From positions 434,001 through 498,000 of the forward strand of contig JADKHO010000004.1 of the NCBI GenBank assembly GCA_016721765.1: a stretch of 64,000 nucleotides of DNA, written 5' to 3'. Source of the DNA: Bacteroidota bacterium (GTDB taxonomy: Bacteria; Bacteroidota; Bacteroidia; UBA4408). Positions 30,900 to 39,215 of this stretch are shown here, one piece after another. The position numbers were made by a program, and so were the translations under genes. The notes under the pieces are model-generated. The model made no database searches. It had not been told where the DNA came from and saw only the letters and a program-made list of their open reading frames with translations. Each line of letters begins with the position of its first letter. Positions within the stretch are counted from its first letter, which is position 1.

Positions 30900-32441
30900 A
30901 TGATTAAGATAGGCGACAAAGACATTACGATTAATGAAATAAACGAAATTTTAAGCGGCAATGCGCCAATCGAAATTTCGAAAGGAGCTTTGCTTCGGGT
31001 AAATCAGAGCTTTAAATTTTTGAAAGAATTTTCGAAAGGAAAGGTTATTTACGGCATCAACACCGGCTTTGGGCCAATGGTGCAATACAAAGTGAGTGAG
31101 AAAGACCAGCAGGAATTGCAATATAACCTCATTCGCAGCCACAGCGCAGGCGCCGGCAAACCACTTTCTAACTTGCAGGTAAAAGCTACAATGCTGGCGC
31201 GCTTAAATACGCTGGCAAAAGGGTATTCAGGCATACACGAAGAAGTAATTATTCTGCTCAAAGAACTCATCAACAGAAATGTTTATCCCTTAATTTTTGA
31301 ACATGGCGGAGTTGGTGCAAGTGGCGATTTAGTGCAATTGGCGCACCTTGCATTGGTTTTAATTGGCGAAGGGGAAGTGAATTACAAAGGCAAATGGGTG
31401 TCCACTGCCAGTGCATTTAAAGCTGAAAAATTAAAACCTATTTCCATCCACACCCGCGAAGGATTAGCCTTAATTAACGGCACATCGGCCATGACTGGTA
31501 TTGGCTTAATTAATGCAATTGATGCACAAAACTTATTGCGCTGGTCTATCATGGCATCCAGCATGATTAGTGAAATTGTGGAAACTTTTGACGATCATTT
31601 TTCGCATGAATTAAATCATGTAAAATTACACAACGGACAAAACTCCATTGCAGCAGCAATGCGTGCCATTTTAACAGATAGCAAACTCATTAAAAAACGC
31701 CCGGAGCACCTCTATCACAAAAAAATTGAAGTAGAAGTGATGCGCGAAAAAGTACAGGAATATTACAGCCTGCGCTGCGTTCCGCAAATATTAGGTCCGG
31801 TGCTGGATACCATTCAACGCACCAAACAAATATTAGCTTCTGAAATCAATTCGGTAAACGACAATCCCATCATCGACCGCGAAAACAACAATGTTTTTCA
31901 CGGTGGAAACTTCCACGGCGATTATGTTTCGCTCGAAATGGATAAACTCAAAATTGTGGTGACTAAGCTCTCTATGCTATGTGAACGTCAACTCAACTTT
32001 TTATTAAACGATAAACTGAACCAAAAGCTACCACCATTTGTTAACTTGGGTAAATTAGGATTGAATTTGGGAATGCAAGGAGCTCAATTTACTGCAACGA
32101 GTACAGTTGCCGAAAATCAAACCTTATCGTTCCCGATGTATGTGCACAGCATTCCGAACAATAACGATAATCAAGACATTGTTAGCATGGGTACCAATTC
32201 TGCTTTGCTTACACAGAAAGTGATTGAAAATGCATTTCAAGTGATTGCCATCGAATACATCACTATCTTGCAAGCAATCGATTATTTAAAGTTTGAAACA
32301 AAACTCAGCTCAAAATCACGTAAACTCTACAAAACCTTGCGAACAATTGTTCCAAAGTTTACTAAAGATGCAATTAAATACAAGGAAATTGAAGCGGTGA
32401 AAAACTATTTGCAAAGCAATTCACTTCAAATACTAAATTAA
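30900..32441 (+). CDS. Tyrosine ammonia-lyase (aromatic amino acid ammonia-lyase, MIO enzyme)
   Basis: This enzyme removes ammonia from tyrosine to give 4-coumarate, the likely starter for the pigment. The 513 residues include YGINTGFGPM (catalytic Tyr51) and GGVGASGDL, whose Ala140-Ser141-Gly142 cyclise to the MIO cofactor. The selectivity loop reads NLIRSHSAG. An SH pair is also found in histidine ammonia-lyases, but from memory the characterised Flavobacterium johnsoniae tyrosine ammonia-lyase has the same IRSHS, and no hut gene is near. GGAGG lies just before the ATG, a strong Shine-Dalgarno that is unusual in this phylum. It is the first gene of the operon. Confidence 0.88.
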   Translation: MIKIGDKDITINEINEILSGNAPIEISKGALLRVNQSFKFLKEFSKGKVIYGINTGFGPMVQYKVSEKDQQELQYNLIRSHSAGAGKPLSNLQVKATMLARLNTLAKGYSGIHEEVIILLKELINRNVYPLIFEHGGVGASGDLVQLAHLALVLIGEGEVNYKGKWVSTASAFKAEKLKPISIHTREGLALINGTSAMTGIGLINAIDAQNLLRWSIMASSMISEIVETFDDHFSHELNHVKLHNGQNSIAAAMRAILTDSKLIKKRPEHLYHKKIEVEVMREKVQEYYSLRCVPQILGPVLDTIQRTKQILASEINSVNDNPIIDRENNNVFHGGNFHGDYVSLEMDKLKIVVTKLSMLCERQLNFLLNDKLNQKLPPFVNLGKLGLNLGMQGAQFTATSTVAENQTLSFPMYVHSIPNNNDNQDIVSMGTNSALLTQKVIENAFQVIAIEYITILQAIDYLKFETKLSSKSRKLYKTLRTIVPKFTKDAIKYKEIEAVKNYLQSNSLQILN

Positions 32442-32448
32442 GCTACCC

Positions 32449-33177
32449 ATGAAATACGCATTAGTAACCGGAGGATCAAGAGGTATTGGAAGAGCTATTT
32501 GCTTAACCTTGGCGGAAAGCGGACATTACATCCTTATCAATTACAAATCCAATCAGGCGGAAGCCGAAAAAACCTTGGAATTGGTGCGTGCCAAAGGAAG
32601 CGATGGAGAAATTATAAAATTTGATGTGGGCAGCGGAGCCGATATTGAAGCTACATTGGGTGGCTGGATCGAAAAAAATGAGGATAAACCTATTGAAGTG
32701 CTTGTAAACAATGCCGGAGTCCGACAGGACGTATTGCTCATGTGGATGAAGCCCGAAGAATGGCACAATGTGCTGAACCCCACCTTAGACGGATTTTTTT
32801 ACGTTACACGACTGATAATCAAAGGAATGTTGATGAAAAAATACGGGCGCATCATCAATGTGGTTTCCTTATCGGGAATAAAAGGAATGCCCGGCCAAAC
32901 CAACTATTCCGCTGCAAAAGCCGGAATAATTGGGGCAACCAAAGCCTTAGCACAGGAAGTTGGTCGTAGAAATGTTACCGTGAATGCAGTAGCACCGGGA
33001 TTCATCAAAACCGATATGACTACCGATTTAAATGAAAAAGATTTTAAAGCGCTTATCCCTATGAATCGATTTGGCGAAGCAGAAGAAGTGGCAGAAGTAG
33101 TAGGGTTTTTAGCTTCTCCAAAAGCATCTTACATCACGGGTGAAGTAATATCCATAAATGGCGGATTGTATACCTAG
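32449..33177 (+). CDS. 3-oxoacyl-ACP reductase, FabG-like
   Basis: A 242-residue short-chain dehydrogenase that reduces the beta-keto group after each polyene extension with NADPH. TGGSRGIG is the nucleotide-binding loop, NNAG follows, and the catalytic set is Ser in NVVSLSG with YSAAK. The C-terminal SPKASYITGEVISINGGLYT is typical of FabG. It starts 7 bases after the ammonia-lyase stop and would act with the ketosynthases and dehydratases of this operon. Confidence 0.92.
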   Translation: MKYALVTGGSRGIGRAICLTLAESGHYILINYKSNQAEAEKTLELVRAKGSDGEIIKFDVGSGADIEATLGGWIEKNEDKPIEVLVNNAGVRQDVLLMWMKPEEWHNVLNPTLDGFFYVTRLIIKGMLMKKYGRIINVVSLSGIKGMPGQTNYSAAKAGIIGATKALAQEVGRRNVTVNAVAPGFIKTDMTTDLNEKDFKALIPMNRFGEAEEVAEVVGFLASPKASYITGEVISINGGLYT

Positions 33178-33220
33178 AAAAAATTATTTTTATTTTTACC
33201 TTTAAATAGATTAAATTTTA

Positions 33221-34444
33221 ATGATAAACAGAGTAGTAATAACGGGTTTAGGAGTGTATTCCACCATCGGGCGTAATCTCGAAGAGGTGAAAAATTCGTT
33301 ATACAAAGGCAAATCAGGAATTGGATTTGATCAGGAAAGAAAAGAATTTGGCTTTCGCTCAGGCTTAACCGGAATTATCGAAAAACCTGTTTTAAAAGGT
33401 CAACTCGACCGTCGTTTGCGAATTGGCTTGCCTGAACAAGGCGAATACGCTTTTTTAGCAACCACAGAAGCATTAAAAAATGCCCGCATCGACATGGACT
33501 TTTTAGAAAAAAATGATGTGGGAATCCTTTATGGCAACGACAGTTCTGCAAAACCTGTAATTGACGCTACCGATACCTTGCGTGAAAAACGCGACACTAT
33601 GTTGTTGGGTTCCGGATCAGTGTTTCAAAGCATGAACTCTACGGTTACAATGAACCTTTCAACTATATTTAAGTTAAAAGGAATCAATTTTACCATCAGT
33701 GGTGCTTGCGCAAGTGGCTCCCACTCTATTGGTATGGGCTACTTTTTAATTAAGCACGGCTTGCAGGAACAAGTTATTTGTGGTGGGGCGCAGGAGTTAA
33801 ACATGTATTCCATGGGTAGTTTTGATGCGCTAAGTGCCTTTTCAATTAAAGAAAGTACGCCGCAAACCGCCTCCAAACCGTTCGATAAAAATCGTGATGG
33901 ATTGGTACCGAGTGGTGGAGCAGCTACCGTTATTTTAGAAAGTTATGAATCGGCTGTAAAGCGCGGAGCACCTATCTTAGCTGAGTTGGTTGGTTACGGT
34001 TTTTCATCCAATGGCAGTCATATTTCTCAACCAAGCGTCGACGGTCTAGTAAAATCAATGGCAATGGCAATGCGCGATGCAGGCCTAAGCAATGCCGAAA
34101 TTGATTATATAAATGCACATGCCACCAGCACACCGGTGGGAGATGGATTTGAAGCAAGAGCAATTGATAAAATGTTTGGCGATGTGCAAACTCCGGTTAG
34201 CAGTACCAAATCCATGACCGGCCACGAATGCTGGATGGCTGGAGCCAGCGAAATTGTGTATTCGATGTTGATGTTACAGGATGGTTTTATAGCACCCAAC
34301 ATCAATTTTGAATCACCGGATGAAGATTCTGCCAAACTAAATTTAGCTACAAAAACGATAGATAAAAATATTGATGTATTTTTGTCGAACTCTTTTGGAT
34401 TTGGTGGAACAAATTCCTCCTTGATTGTAAAGAAAATTAAATAA
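33221..34444 (+). CDS. Beta-ketoacyl-ACP synthase (complete Cys-His-His triad)
   Basis: A 407-residue ketosynthase of the FabF/FabB fold that condenses malonyl-ACP with a growing acyl chain. The nucleophile is Cys163 (SGACASGSHSIG). The two histidines are in NAHATSTPVGD and SMTGHECWMAG, and SFGFGGTNSSL is at the end. It precedes the ACP by 15 bases. Within aryl-polyene systems more than one ketosynthase is normal. Which one starts and which one elongates cannot be told from sequence here; its position next to an ACP does not settle this. Confidence 0.92.
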   Translation: MINRVVITGLGVYSTIGRNLEEVKNSLYKGKSGIGFDQERKEFGFRSGLTGIIEKPVLKGQLDRRLRIGLPEQGEYAFLATTEALKNARIDMDFLEKNDVGILYGNDSSAKPVIDATDTLREKRDTMLLGSGSVFQSMNSTVTMNLSTIFKLKGINFTISGACASGSHSIGMGYFLIKHGLQEQVICGGAQELNMYSMGSFDALSAFSIKESTPQTASKPFDKNRDGLVPSGGAATVILESYESAVKRGAPILAELVGYGFSSNGSHISQPSVDGLVKSMAMAMRDAGLSNAEIDYINAHATSTPVGDGFEARAIDKMFGDVQTPVSSTKSMTGHECWMAGASEIVYSMLMLQDGFIAPNINFESPDEDSAKLNLATKTIDKNIDVFLSNSFGFGGTNSSLIVKKIK

Positions 34445-34459
34445 GAAACGCCACATAAA

Positions 34460-34711
34460 ATGACTGACGCAGAATTAATTGAAAAAGTAAACGACCTCTT
34501 GGTAGATGAATTTGAAGTTGAACGTGAAACTATTTCCCCTGATGCGGTTTTAAAAGATACGCTCGGATTAGATAGTTTAGATTATGTGGATTTAGTGGTG
34601 GTAATTGAAAGCAACTTTGGCTTTAAAGTAAAACCTGAGGATTTTGTTGGGATTGTAACCTTTCAGGATTTTTACAATTATGCGTTAAAACGCGTTGCTG
34701 AAAAAGTATAA
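34460..34711 (+). CDS. Acyl carrier protein 1
   Basis: An 83-residue acyl carrier protein. The phosphopantetheine attachment site is Ser39 in LGLDSLDYVDLV. It is acidic and helical with a C-terminal VTFQDFYNYALKRV helix. The operon has a second ACP at 38964. In aryl-polyene pathways one ACP carries the aryl starter and another the growing polyene; which is which is not known here. Confidence 0.93.
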   Translation: MTDAELIEKVNDLLVDEFEVERETISPDAVLKDTLGLDSLDYVDLVVVIESNFGFKVKPEDFVGIVTFQDFYNYALKRVAEKV

Positions 34712-34786
34712 CGCAAATCACGCGCTTTCTTTTTAAATAAACATTTGCTGGTATAGCTTGTTTATCTTACTTAAACTTTTTATCAA

Positions 34787-35686
34787 ATGAAAAAATTATG
34801 GAGCGGCAAAACCCGTGGTGGCGTGCTGGGGCATAAAATTTTTGTTTTTATTATCAAGCGATTTCGATTACGGGTGGCCTTTTTTGTGCTGCATTTTGTT
34901 TCTGCTTACTTTGTCTTCTTCTCCCCAAAATCCACCAAATCAATCTATCATTTTTTCAGAAAAGTATTTAAGTATTCCCCGCTAAAATCATTTTTCAAAA
35001 TATTTCGAAACTACTATATTTTTGGACAAACTTTAATCGATAAAGTAGCCATGATGGCTGGTATTGTAAAACAATACACTTTTGAGTTTGATGGGGAAGA
35101 ACACTTGCGTGCGATGGTGGAAAACGGCACCGGAGGTATGCTCATTAGTGCCCATTTAGGAAATTGGGAAATAGCCGGACACATGTTGCAGCGCCTCAAT
35201 TGCAAAGTGAATGTGGTGATGTATGAAGCTGAACACGAAAGTTTAAAAAAATACATGAACAGTGTTACCGGAAAAAAATATGTGAACGTAATTGTAATGC
35301 GTTCTGACATGTCTCACATTTTTGAAATCAGCAATGCCCTCAAAAATAAAGAGCTTATTTGCATTCACGGCGATCGCTTTGTGGAAGGTGCTAAAGTAAT
35401 CCCTACCAATTTTTTTGGGGATAAAGCCTTTTTTCCATCCGGCCCATTTTACATGGCTTCTAAGTTTGATGTGCCTTATGCTTTTGTTTTTGCAATGAAG
35501 GAAAGAAGCACGCATTATCACCTCTACTCTACTCCACAAAAAAAATGTACCGAAGGGGTTCAAAAAATGGTGGAAGAATATGCATCAGCACTTGAAAACA
35601 TGGTTATTAAATATCCGGAGCAATGGTTTAATTATTATGATTTTTGGACGCCAGTTGACAAGAAGGTAACAAAACATAATCCGTAA
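34787..35686 (+). CDS. LpxL/HtrB-like acyltransferase
   Basis: A 299-residue acyltransferase with an N-terminal hydrophobic segment (LRVAFFVLHFVSAYFVFF) and the HxxxxE-type motif in ISAHLGNWEIAGHML. Further family blocks are ICIHGDRFVEGAK and KAFFPSGPFYMASKF. Members transfer acyl groups from ACP to lipid acceptors at the inner membrane. In this operon it would attach the finished aryl-polyene acid to a lipid or alcohol head group, as in flexirubin and aryl-polyene systems. It sits 75 bases after the ACP. Confidence 0.85.
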   Translation: MKKLWSGKTRGGVLGHKIFVFIIKRFRLRVAFFVLHFVSAYFVFFSPKSTKSIYHFFRKVFKYSPLKSFFKIFRNYYIFGQTLIDKVAMMAGIVKQYTFEFDGEEHLRAMVENGTGGMLISAHLGNWEIAGHMLQRLNCKVNVVMYEAEHESLKKYMNSVTGKKYVNVIVMRSDMSHIFEISNALKNKELICIHGDRFVEGAKVIPTNFFGDKAFFPSGPFYMASKFDVPYAFVFAMKERSTHYHLYSTPQKKCTEGVQKMVEEYASALENMVIKYPEQWFNYYDFWTPVDKKVTKHNP

Positions 35687-35727
35687 ATGTTTTAAACAAT
35701 TTGTATTTTTACTTTAATTTTTGAAAA

Positions 35728-35955
35728 ATGGAACTACTAGACCGGATTACTATAAATCAAGAAATATGTCATGGTAAACCCTGTATTAGGGGCATGCGTT
35801 GGCCAGTAGAAGTAATTATTGATTTATTATATTCAGGTATGACCACTGAGGATATTTTGAAGGATCATTCTAAATTAGATAAAGAAGATATTTTTGCAGC
35901 TCTTAATTATGTCAAGTTACTTGCTTCAGGTATTCACTATAAACATGTTGCCTAA
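35728..35955 (+). CDS. DUF433 protein, antitoxin of a DUF433/DUF5615 pair
   Basis: The 75 residues are a textbook DUF433 domain: DRITINQEICHGKPCIRGMRWPVEVIIDLLYSGMTTEDILKDH. DUF433 proteins pair with PIN-like DUF5615 proteins and are thought to be antitoxins. Its stop overlaps the ATG of the partner (TAATG). The partner is a pseudogene, so this antitoxin is probably relict. It interrupts the biosynthetic operon between acyltransferase and dehydratase genes, in the same orientation. Confidence 0.88.
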   Translation: MELLDRITINQEICHGKPCIRGMRWPVEVIIDLLYSGMTTEDILKDHSKLDKEDIFAALNYVKLLASGIHYKHVA

Positions 35956-36311
35956 TGCGGTTCTAATGTGACGTGCATATTTCATATAAGCTATCACACT
36001 ATCTTTCAAACAAAGGCTTTCATACCGAACATATTAATCAAATATTAAACAAATGGCATACTGCGGATTCAGCTATTGCAGCTTATGCAAATCAAAATGA
36101 TCTTATTTTAATTACTAAAGACTCTGATTTTAGGGACAGTTAACTTCTAAAAAAATATCCAAAAAAGGTAATAAAAATCAGTTTAGGAAATATTTCCAAC
36201 TCCAATTTGATTATTCAATTTGAAAAGTATTTACAACTTATAGAGAAAGAATTTAGGGCAGAATATTGTTTTTTGGAAATGAGTGCTGAAGAAGTTTTAA
36301 TTTTAAAATAA
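35955..36311 (+). pseudogene. DUF5615 PIN-like toxin, inactivated by two in-frame TAA codons
   Basis: From ATG 35955 one frame runs for 118 codons: MRF, stop, CDVHISYKLSHYLSNKG, then DLILITKDSDFRDS, stop, LLKKYPKKVIKISLGNIS and on to TAA at 36309-36311. The conserved D-V-H-I-S start, the TKDSDF acidic motif and the GNIS motif identify the DUF5615 PIN-like family. The internal stops are at codon 4 (probably a former Leu TTA) and codon 63 (36141-36143). No indel is needed to explain it. No alternative start rescues both halves. Confidence 0.85.
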
Positions 36312-36330
36312 CCCATTTTATGCTCTATTT

Positions 36331-36765
36331 ATGTCACAATTAGTTGATAAAATAAACATACTAAATTTCATCCCCCAACGCCCGCCAATGGTGATGGTAG
36401 ATGCCTTGCTAAGCAGCGATGAAGCTACATTAACCGCACATACCAGCTTTTTTATTGAAGAGAGCAATATTTTTTGTGAAGCGAATGCTTTTAAAGAACC
36501 CGGTCTTATTGAAAACATTGCACAATCCTGTGCCTTAAGAGCCGGATATACCTTTCATTCAAAAAACGAAAAAGTCCCACTCGGCTTTATTGGCGCAATA
36601 AAAAACCTGCACATCCATTTTTTTCCGGAAGCTAACTCCGAAATAATGACTGAAATAAAAGTGGTGAATGAAATTTTTGATGTTACTTTAGTCACCGGTA
36701 AAGTTTTTTCAGAAGGTAAGCTTGCTGCCGAATGTGAAATGAAAATTTTTTTAAAGAAAGACTAA
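36331..36765 (+). CDS. Hotdog-fold dehydratase-like protein (FabZ-like, aryl-polyene type)
   Basis: A 144-residue hotdog protein. FIPQRPPMVMVDALLS is the FabZ/FabA N-terminal signature. The region that carries the catalytic His in FabZ (GHFPGxP) reads NIFCEANAFKEPGLIENIAQ, without that His but with the helix Glu kept. This variant is what I would expect of the second dehydratase type in aryl-polyene operons. It may form a heterodimer with the complete FabZ-like protein at 43507. It follows the toxin relic by 19 bases. Confidence 0.82.
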   Translation: MSQLVDKINILNFIPQRPPMVMVDALLSSDEATLTAHTSFFIEESNIFCEANAFKEPGLIENIAQSCALRAGYTFHSKNEKVPLGFIGAIKNLHIHFFPEANSEIMTEIKVVNEIFDVTLVTGKVFSEGKLAAECEMKIFLKKD

Positions 36766-36768
36766 AAT

Positions 36769-37194
36769 ATGAAGGACAGTCAATTGATTGCCGAAACAGA
36801 AATTGCCATTCGATTTAATGAAGTAGATGCATTAGGCATAGTATGGCATGGCAATTATGTTAAATATTTTGAAGACGGGCGCGAAGCATTCGGAGAGAAA
36901 TACAATCTCAATTTTCAAAAAGTTTACATCAACGAAGGCTTTGTTACCCCAATTGTTTCGGTTGAATGCAATTACAAACAATCGCTAAAATACGGTGATA
37001 GGGCAATTGTGCAAACCCGCTATATTCCAAGTAGAGCAAGTAAAATAATATTTGAATACTCCATTTTTAGAGCGTCAGACAGAGTGCTTATGACTACCGG
37101 TAAAACCGTTCAAGTTTTTGTAAGCCGTGAAGGTGAATTGTTTTACACCGTGCCGGAATTTTTCGCCGCTTGGAAAAAGAAAATGAGTGAATAA
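36769..37194 (+). CDS. Acyl-ACP/CoA thioesterase, 4-hydroxybenzoyl-CoA thioesterase type
   Basis: The 141-residue hotdog protein has the YbgC/4HBT signature: FNEVDALGIVWHGNYVKYFEDGREAF, with the catalytic Asp in VDALG and the HGNY turn. It would release the aryl-polyene acid or clear stalled intermediates. It starts three bases after the dehydratase stop and overlaps closely with the ketosynthase that follows. Confidence 0.88.
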   Translation: MKDSQLIAETEIAIRFNEVDALGIVWHGNYVKYFEDGREAFGEKYNLNFQKVYINEGFVTPIVSVECNYKQSLKYGDRAIVQTRYIPSRASKIIFEYSIFRASDRVLMTTGKTVQVFVSREGELFYTVPEFFAAWKKKMSE

Positions 37195-37198
37195 GAGA

Positions 37199-38326
37199 AT
37201 GGGTATGAAGGAGGTGTATGTAGTAGCAGACAATGTAATTTCACCATTAGGATTTAACACGAGCGATAATTTTAAACAATTGCTTGCCGCTAACACAGCC
37301 ATTGTTAGCCATACCCTTCCGGCTGCTTCACCCCTACCATTTTTCGCTGCATTACTAAATAAAAGTAAATTAGATACTAGCTTTGAAGGGGATGCTTCCT
37401 CCTATTCCTATTTTGAAAAGCTATGTATCAATTCTATTTCAAATGCGCTTTCTCAAGCTAAAATAAATTATCAAGACAGCACAACTCTCCTTATTATTTC
37501 AACCACTAAAGGAAATGTAGACTTATTGCTGTCGAATCCATTTGAAGCAAAGCGAGTTTATCTGCACGAAAGTGCGAAACAAATTCAACACTATTTTAAG
37601 CTCAAAAACACACCGCTAATTGTCTCAAATGCTTGTATTTCGGGAGTTGTGGCACTTAATACAGCTGCTGAATTATTGAATCATGGCATATACAAGCACT
37701 GTATTGTGGTGGGTGCCGATGTGGTAAGCGAATTTACCTTATCGGGATTTGAGACGTTCAAAGCGCTTAGCCCCGGACCTTGTAAACCCTTTGATGCCCA
37801 GCGTAATGGAACATCCTTGGGCGAAGGAGCAGCTACCCTTATTTTGAGTACCCAACATAAATCGAAACTCAAAATATTATCCGGCGCAAGCAGCAACGAT
37901 GCAAACCATATTTCAGGCCCTTCACGGGATGGAGTGGGACTATTTATAGCGGTAAACAAAACAATGCAAGCGCATCAACTTCCCAAAATTGATTTTATAT
38001 CTGCACACGGCACCGGCACAATTTATAACGATGAAATGGAATCAAAAGCCTTTAATTTAGCGGGTTTAAATCAAGTGCCTGTCAATAGTTTGAAAGGATT
38101 TTTTGGCCATACCTTTGGTGCAGCCGGAATTATAGAATCTGCCATCACCCTTGAAAGCATGCGTCGAAATTGCCTTATCCCAACCTTGGGTTTTGAAACA
38201 AAAGACGCAGGAATAAATTTAAATATCATTAAAAAAGCTGAAAATCAGGAACTTCATACCAGCCTTAAAACAGCCTCCGGTTTTGGTGGATGCAATGCTG
38301 CTGTTATGTTTCAAAAAGTTGTATAA
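37199..38326 (+). CDS. Beta-ketoacyl-ACP synthase (second complete ketosynthase)
   Basis: With the ATG at 37199 (MGMKEVYVV) the protein has 375 residues; a GTG at 37187 or an ATG at 37205 are alternatives. Nucleophile Cys146 lies in VSNACISGVVALN. The histidines are in SAHGTGTIYND and GFFGHTFGAAG. The C-terminal FGGCNAAVMFQ replaces the usual FGGxN. It is a little short for FabF but complete. It overlaps the operon context tightly and is followed by a Cys-less partner-like protein after five bases. Confidence 0.9.
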   Translation: MGMKEVYVVADNVISPLGFNTSDNFKQLLAANTAIVSHTLPAASPLPFFAALLNKSKLDTSFEGDASSYSYFEKLCINSISNALSQAKINYQDSTTLLIISTTKGNVDLLLSNPFEAKRVYLHESAKQIQHYFKLKNTPLIVSNACISGVVALNTAAELLNHGIYKHCIVVGADVVSEFTLSGFETFKALSPGPCKPFDAQRNGTSLGEGAATLILSTQHKSKLKILSGASSNDANHISGPSRDGVGLFIAVNKTMQAHQLPKIDFISAHGTGTIYNDEMESKAFNLAGLNQVPVNSLKGFFGHTFGAAGIIESAITLESMRRNCLIPTLGFETKDAGINLNIIKKAENQELHTSLKTASGFGGCNAAVMFQKVV

Positions 38327-38331
38327 CGCTC

Positions 38332-38958
38332 GTGAAAAACCGTATAACCAGTTATTGCCGAATTAAAAATCATTCAATTCATCTAAATGGTGAACTTGCT
38401 TTTAGCACGGTGAATGCTAACTTTACAACGTTTTCGAAAGAAGCCTATCAACACTTTAAAATCAATTATCTTAAATTTTTTAAGATGGACAATTTAAGCA
38501 AATTGGCATTTTTAGGTGCAGAGCTAATTTTTCAAGACAAAAAGTTAATTGACAACTATGCTCCCGAAGAAATCGCTGTGTGCTTTTGCAGCAGTGCTTC
38601 CAGTTTGGATACCGACCGTAAACATGTTGAAAGTATTAAGGATCGCGCTAATTATTTCCCTAGTCCCTCGGTATTTGTTTACACGCTTCCCAATATTATG
38701 CTAGGTGAAATTTGTATCCGAAATAATTTTAAAGGGGAGAATGTTTGTTTTATTCAAGAGGGATTTGATCCTGAATTTTCAAGCAATTTAGTTGCCTCTT
38801 GGATTAACGAATCAAAATGTAAAGCCTGCTTATTAGCGTATGTGGATTTTGAATTTGAAAAAGAAGATGCACTTTTGTGTTGGATTGAAAAATCTACGAA
38901 CACACAATTTCCGGAATTATCGAATGAGAACTATAAAAATTTATATTTAAATAATTGA
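38332..38958 (+). CDS. Ketosynthase-fold half protein without active-site Cys
   Basis: I start at GTG 38332 (MKNRITSYCRIKNHS), giving 208 residues; the frame is open back to 38290. It resembles the N-terminal half of a ketosynthase: EAYQHFKINYLKFFKMDNLSKLAFLGAELIF, then SPSVFVYTLPNIMLGEICIRNNFKG (compare ketosynthase LPNMAAGHVSIRYGLKG). At the position of the nucleophile the sequence is NVCFIQEGFD; by eye the Cys is replaced by Gln. The C-terminal half with both His motifs is absent. Similar small proteins are found in Bacteroidota aryl-polyene operons. Likely structural partner, not a catalyst. Confidence 0.75.
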   Translation: MKNRITSYCRIKNHSIHLNGELAFSTVNANFTTFSKEAYQHFKINYLKFFKMDNLSKLAFLGAELIFQDKKLIDNYAPEEIAVCFCSSASSLDTDRKHVESIKDRANYFPSPSVFVYTLPNIMLGEICIRNNFKGENVCFIQEGFDPEFSSNLVASWINESKCKACLLAYVDFEFEKEDALLCWIEKSTNTQFPELSNENYKNLYLNN

Positions 38959-38963
38959 ATGAG

Positions 38964-39215
38964 ATGAGCCAATTAGCAGAAGAACTAAAAACAGAAATAA
39001 TAAAAGCACTAAACCTCGAAGGTGTAAGCCCTGCCGATATCGATAACGATGCCCCGCTTTTTGGCGAAGGTTTAGGATTAGATTCTATTGATGCATTAGA
39101 ACTGATTGTCTTACTGGATAAAAACTACGGTATTAAAATTGACTCAGCTGCCGATGGAAAAACTGTGTTTCACAGCGTATCCAGCATGGTTGCTTACATT
39201 GAAAGTAAAAAATAA
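38964..39215 (+). CDS. Acyl carrier protein 2
   Basis: With ATG 38964 the protein has 83 residues; an in-frame TTG at 38955 overlaps the previous gene. The phosphopantetheine site is Ser41 in GLGLDSIDALELIVLL. Its stop overlaps the next ketosynthase ATG (TAATG), so translation is coupled to that ketosynthase. It differs clearly from ACP 1, suggesting that the two carry different intermediates. Confidence 0.92.
   Translation: MSQLAEELKTEIIKALNLEGVSPADIDNDAPLFGEGLGLDSIDALELIVLLDKNYGIKIDSAADGKTVFHSVSSMVAYIESKK

Noticed and set aside
30900..32441. Histidine ammonia-lyase for histidine utilisation (hutH)
   Set aside because: No hutU, hutI or hutG is near, and the operon is polyene biosynthesis with the same loop as known Bacteroidota tyrosine lyases.
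35955..36311. Stop codon readthrough or selenocysteine in the DUF5615 gene
   Set aside because: Both internal stops are TAA, not TGA, and no recoding signal is seen; simple decay is the better explanation.
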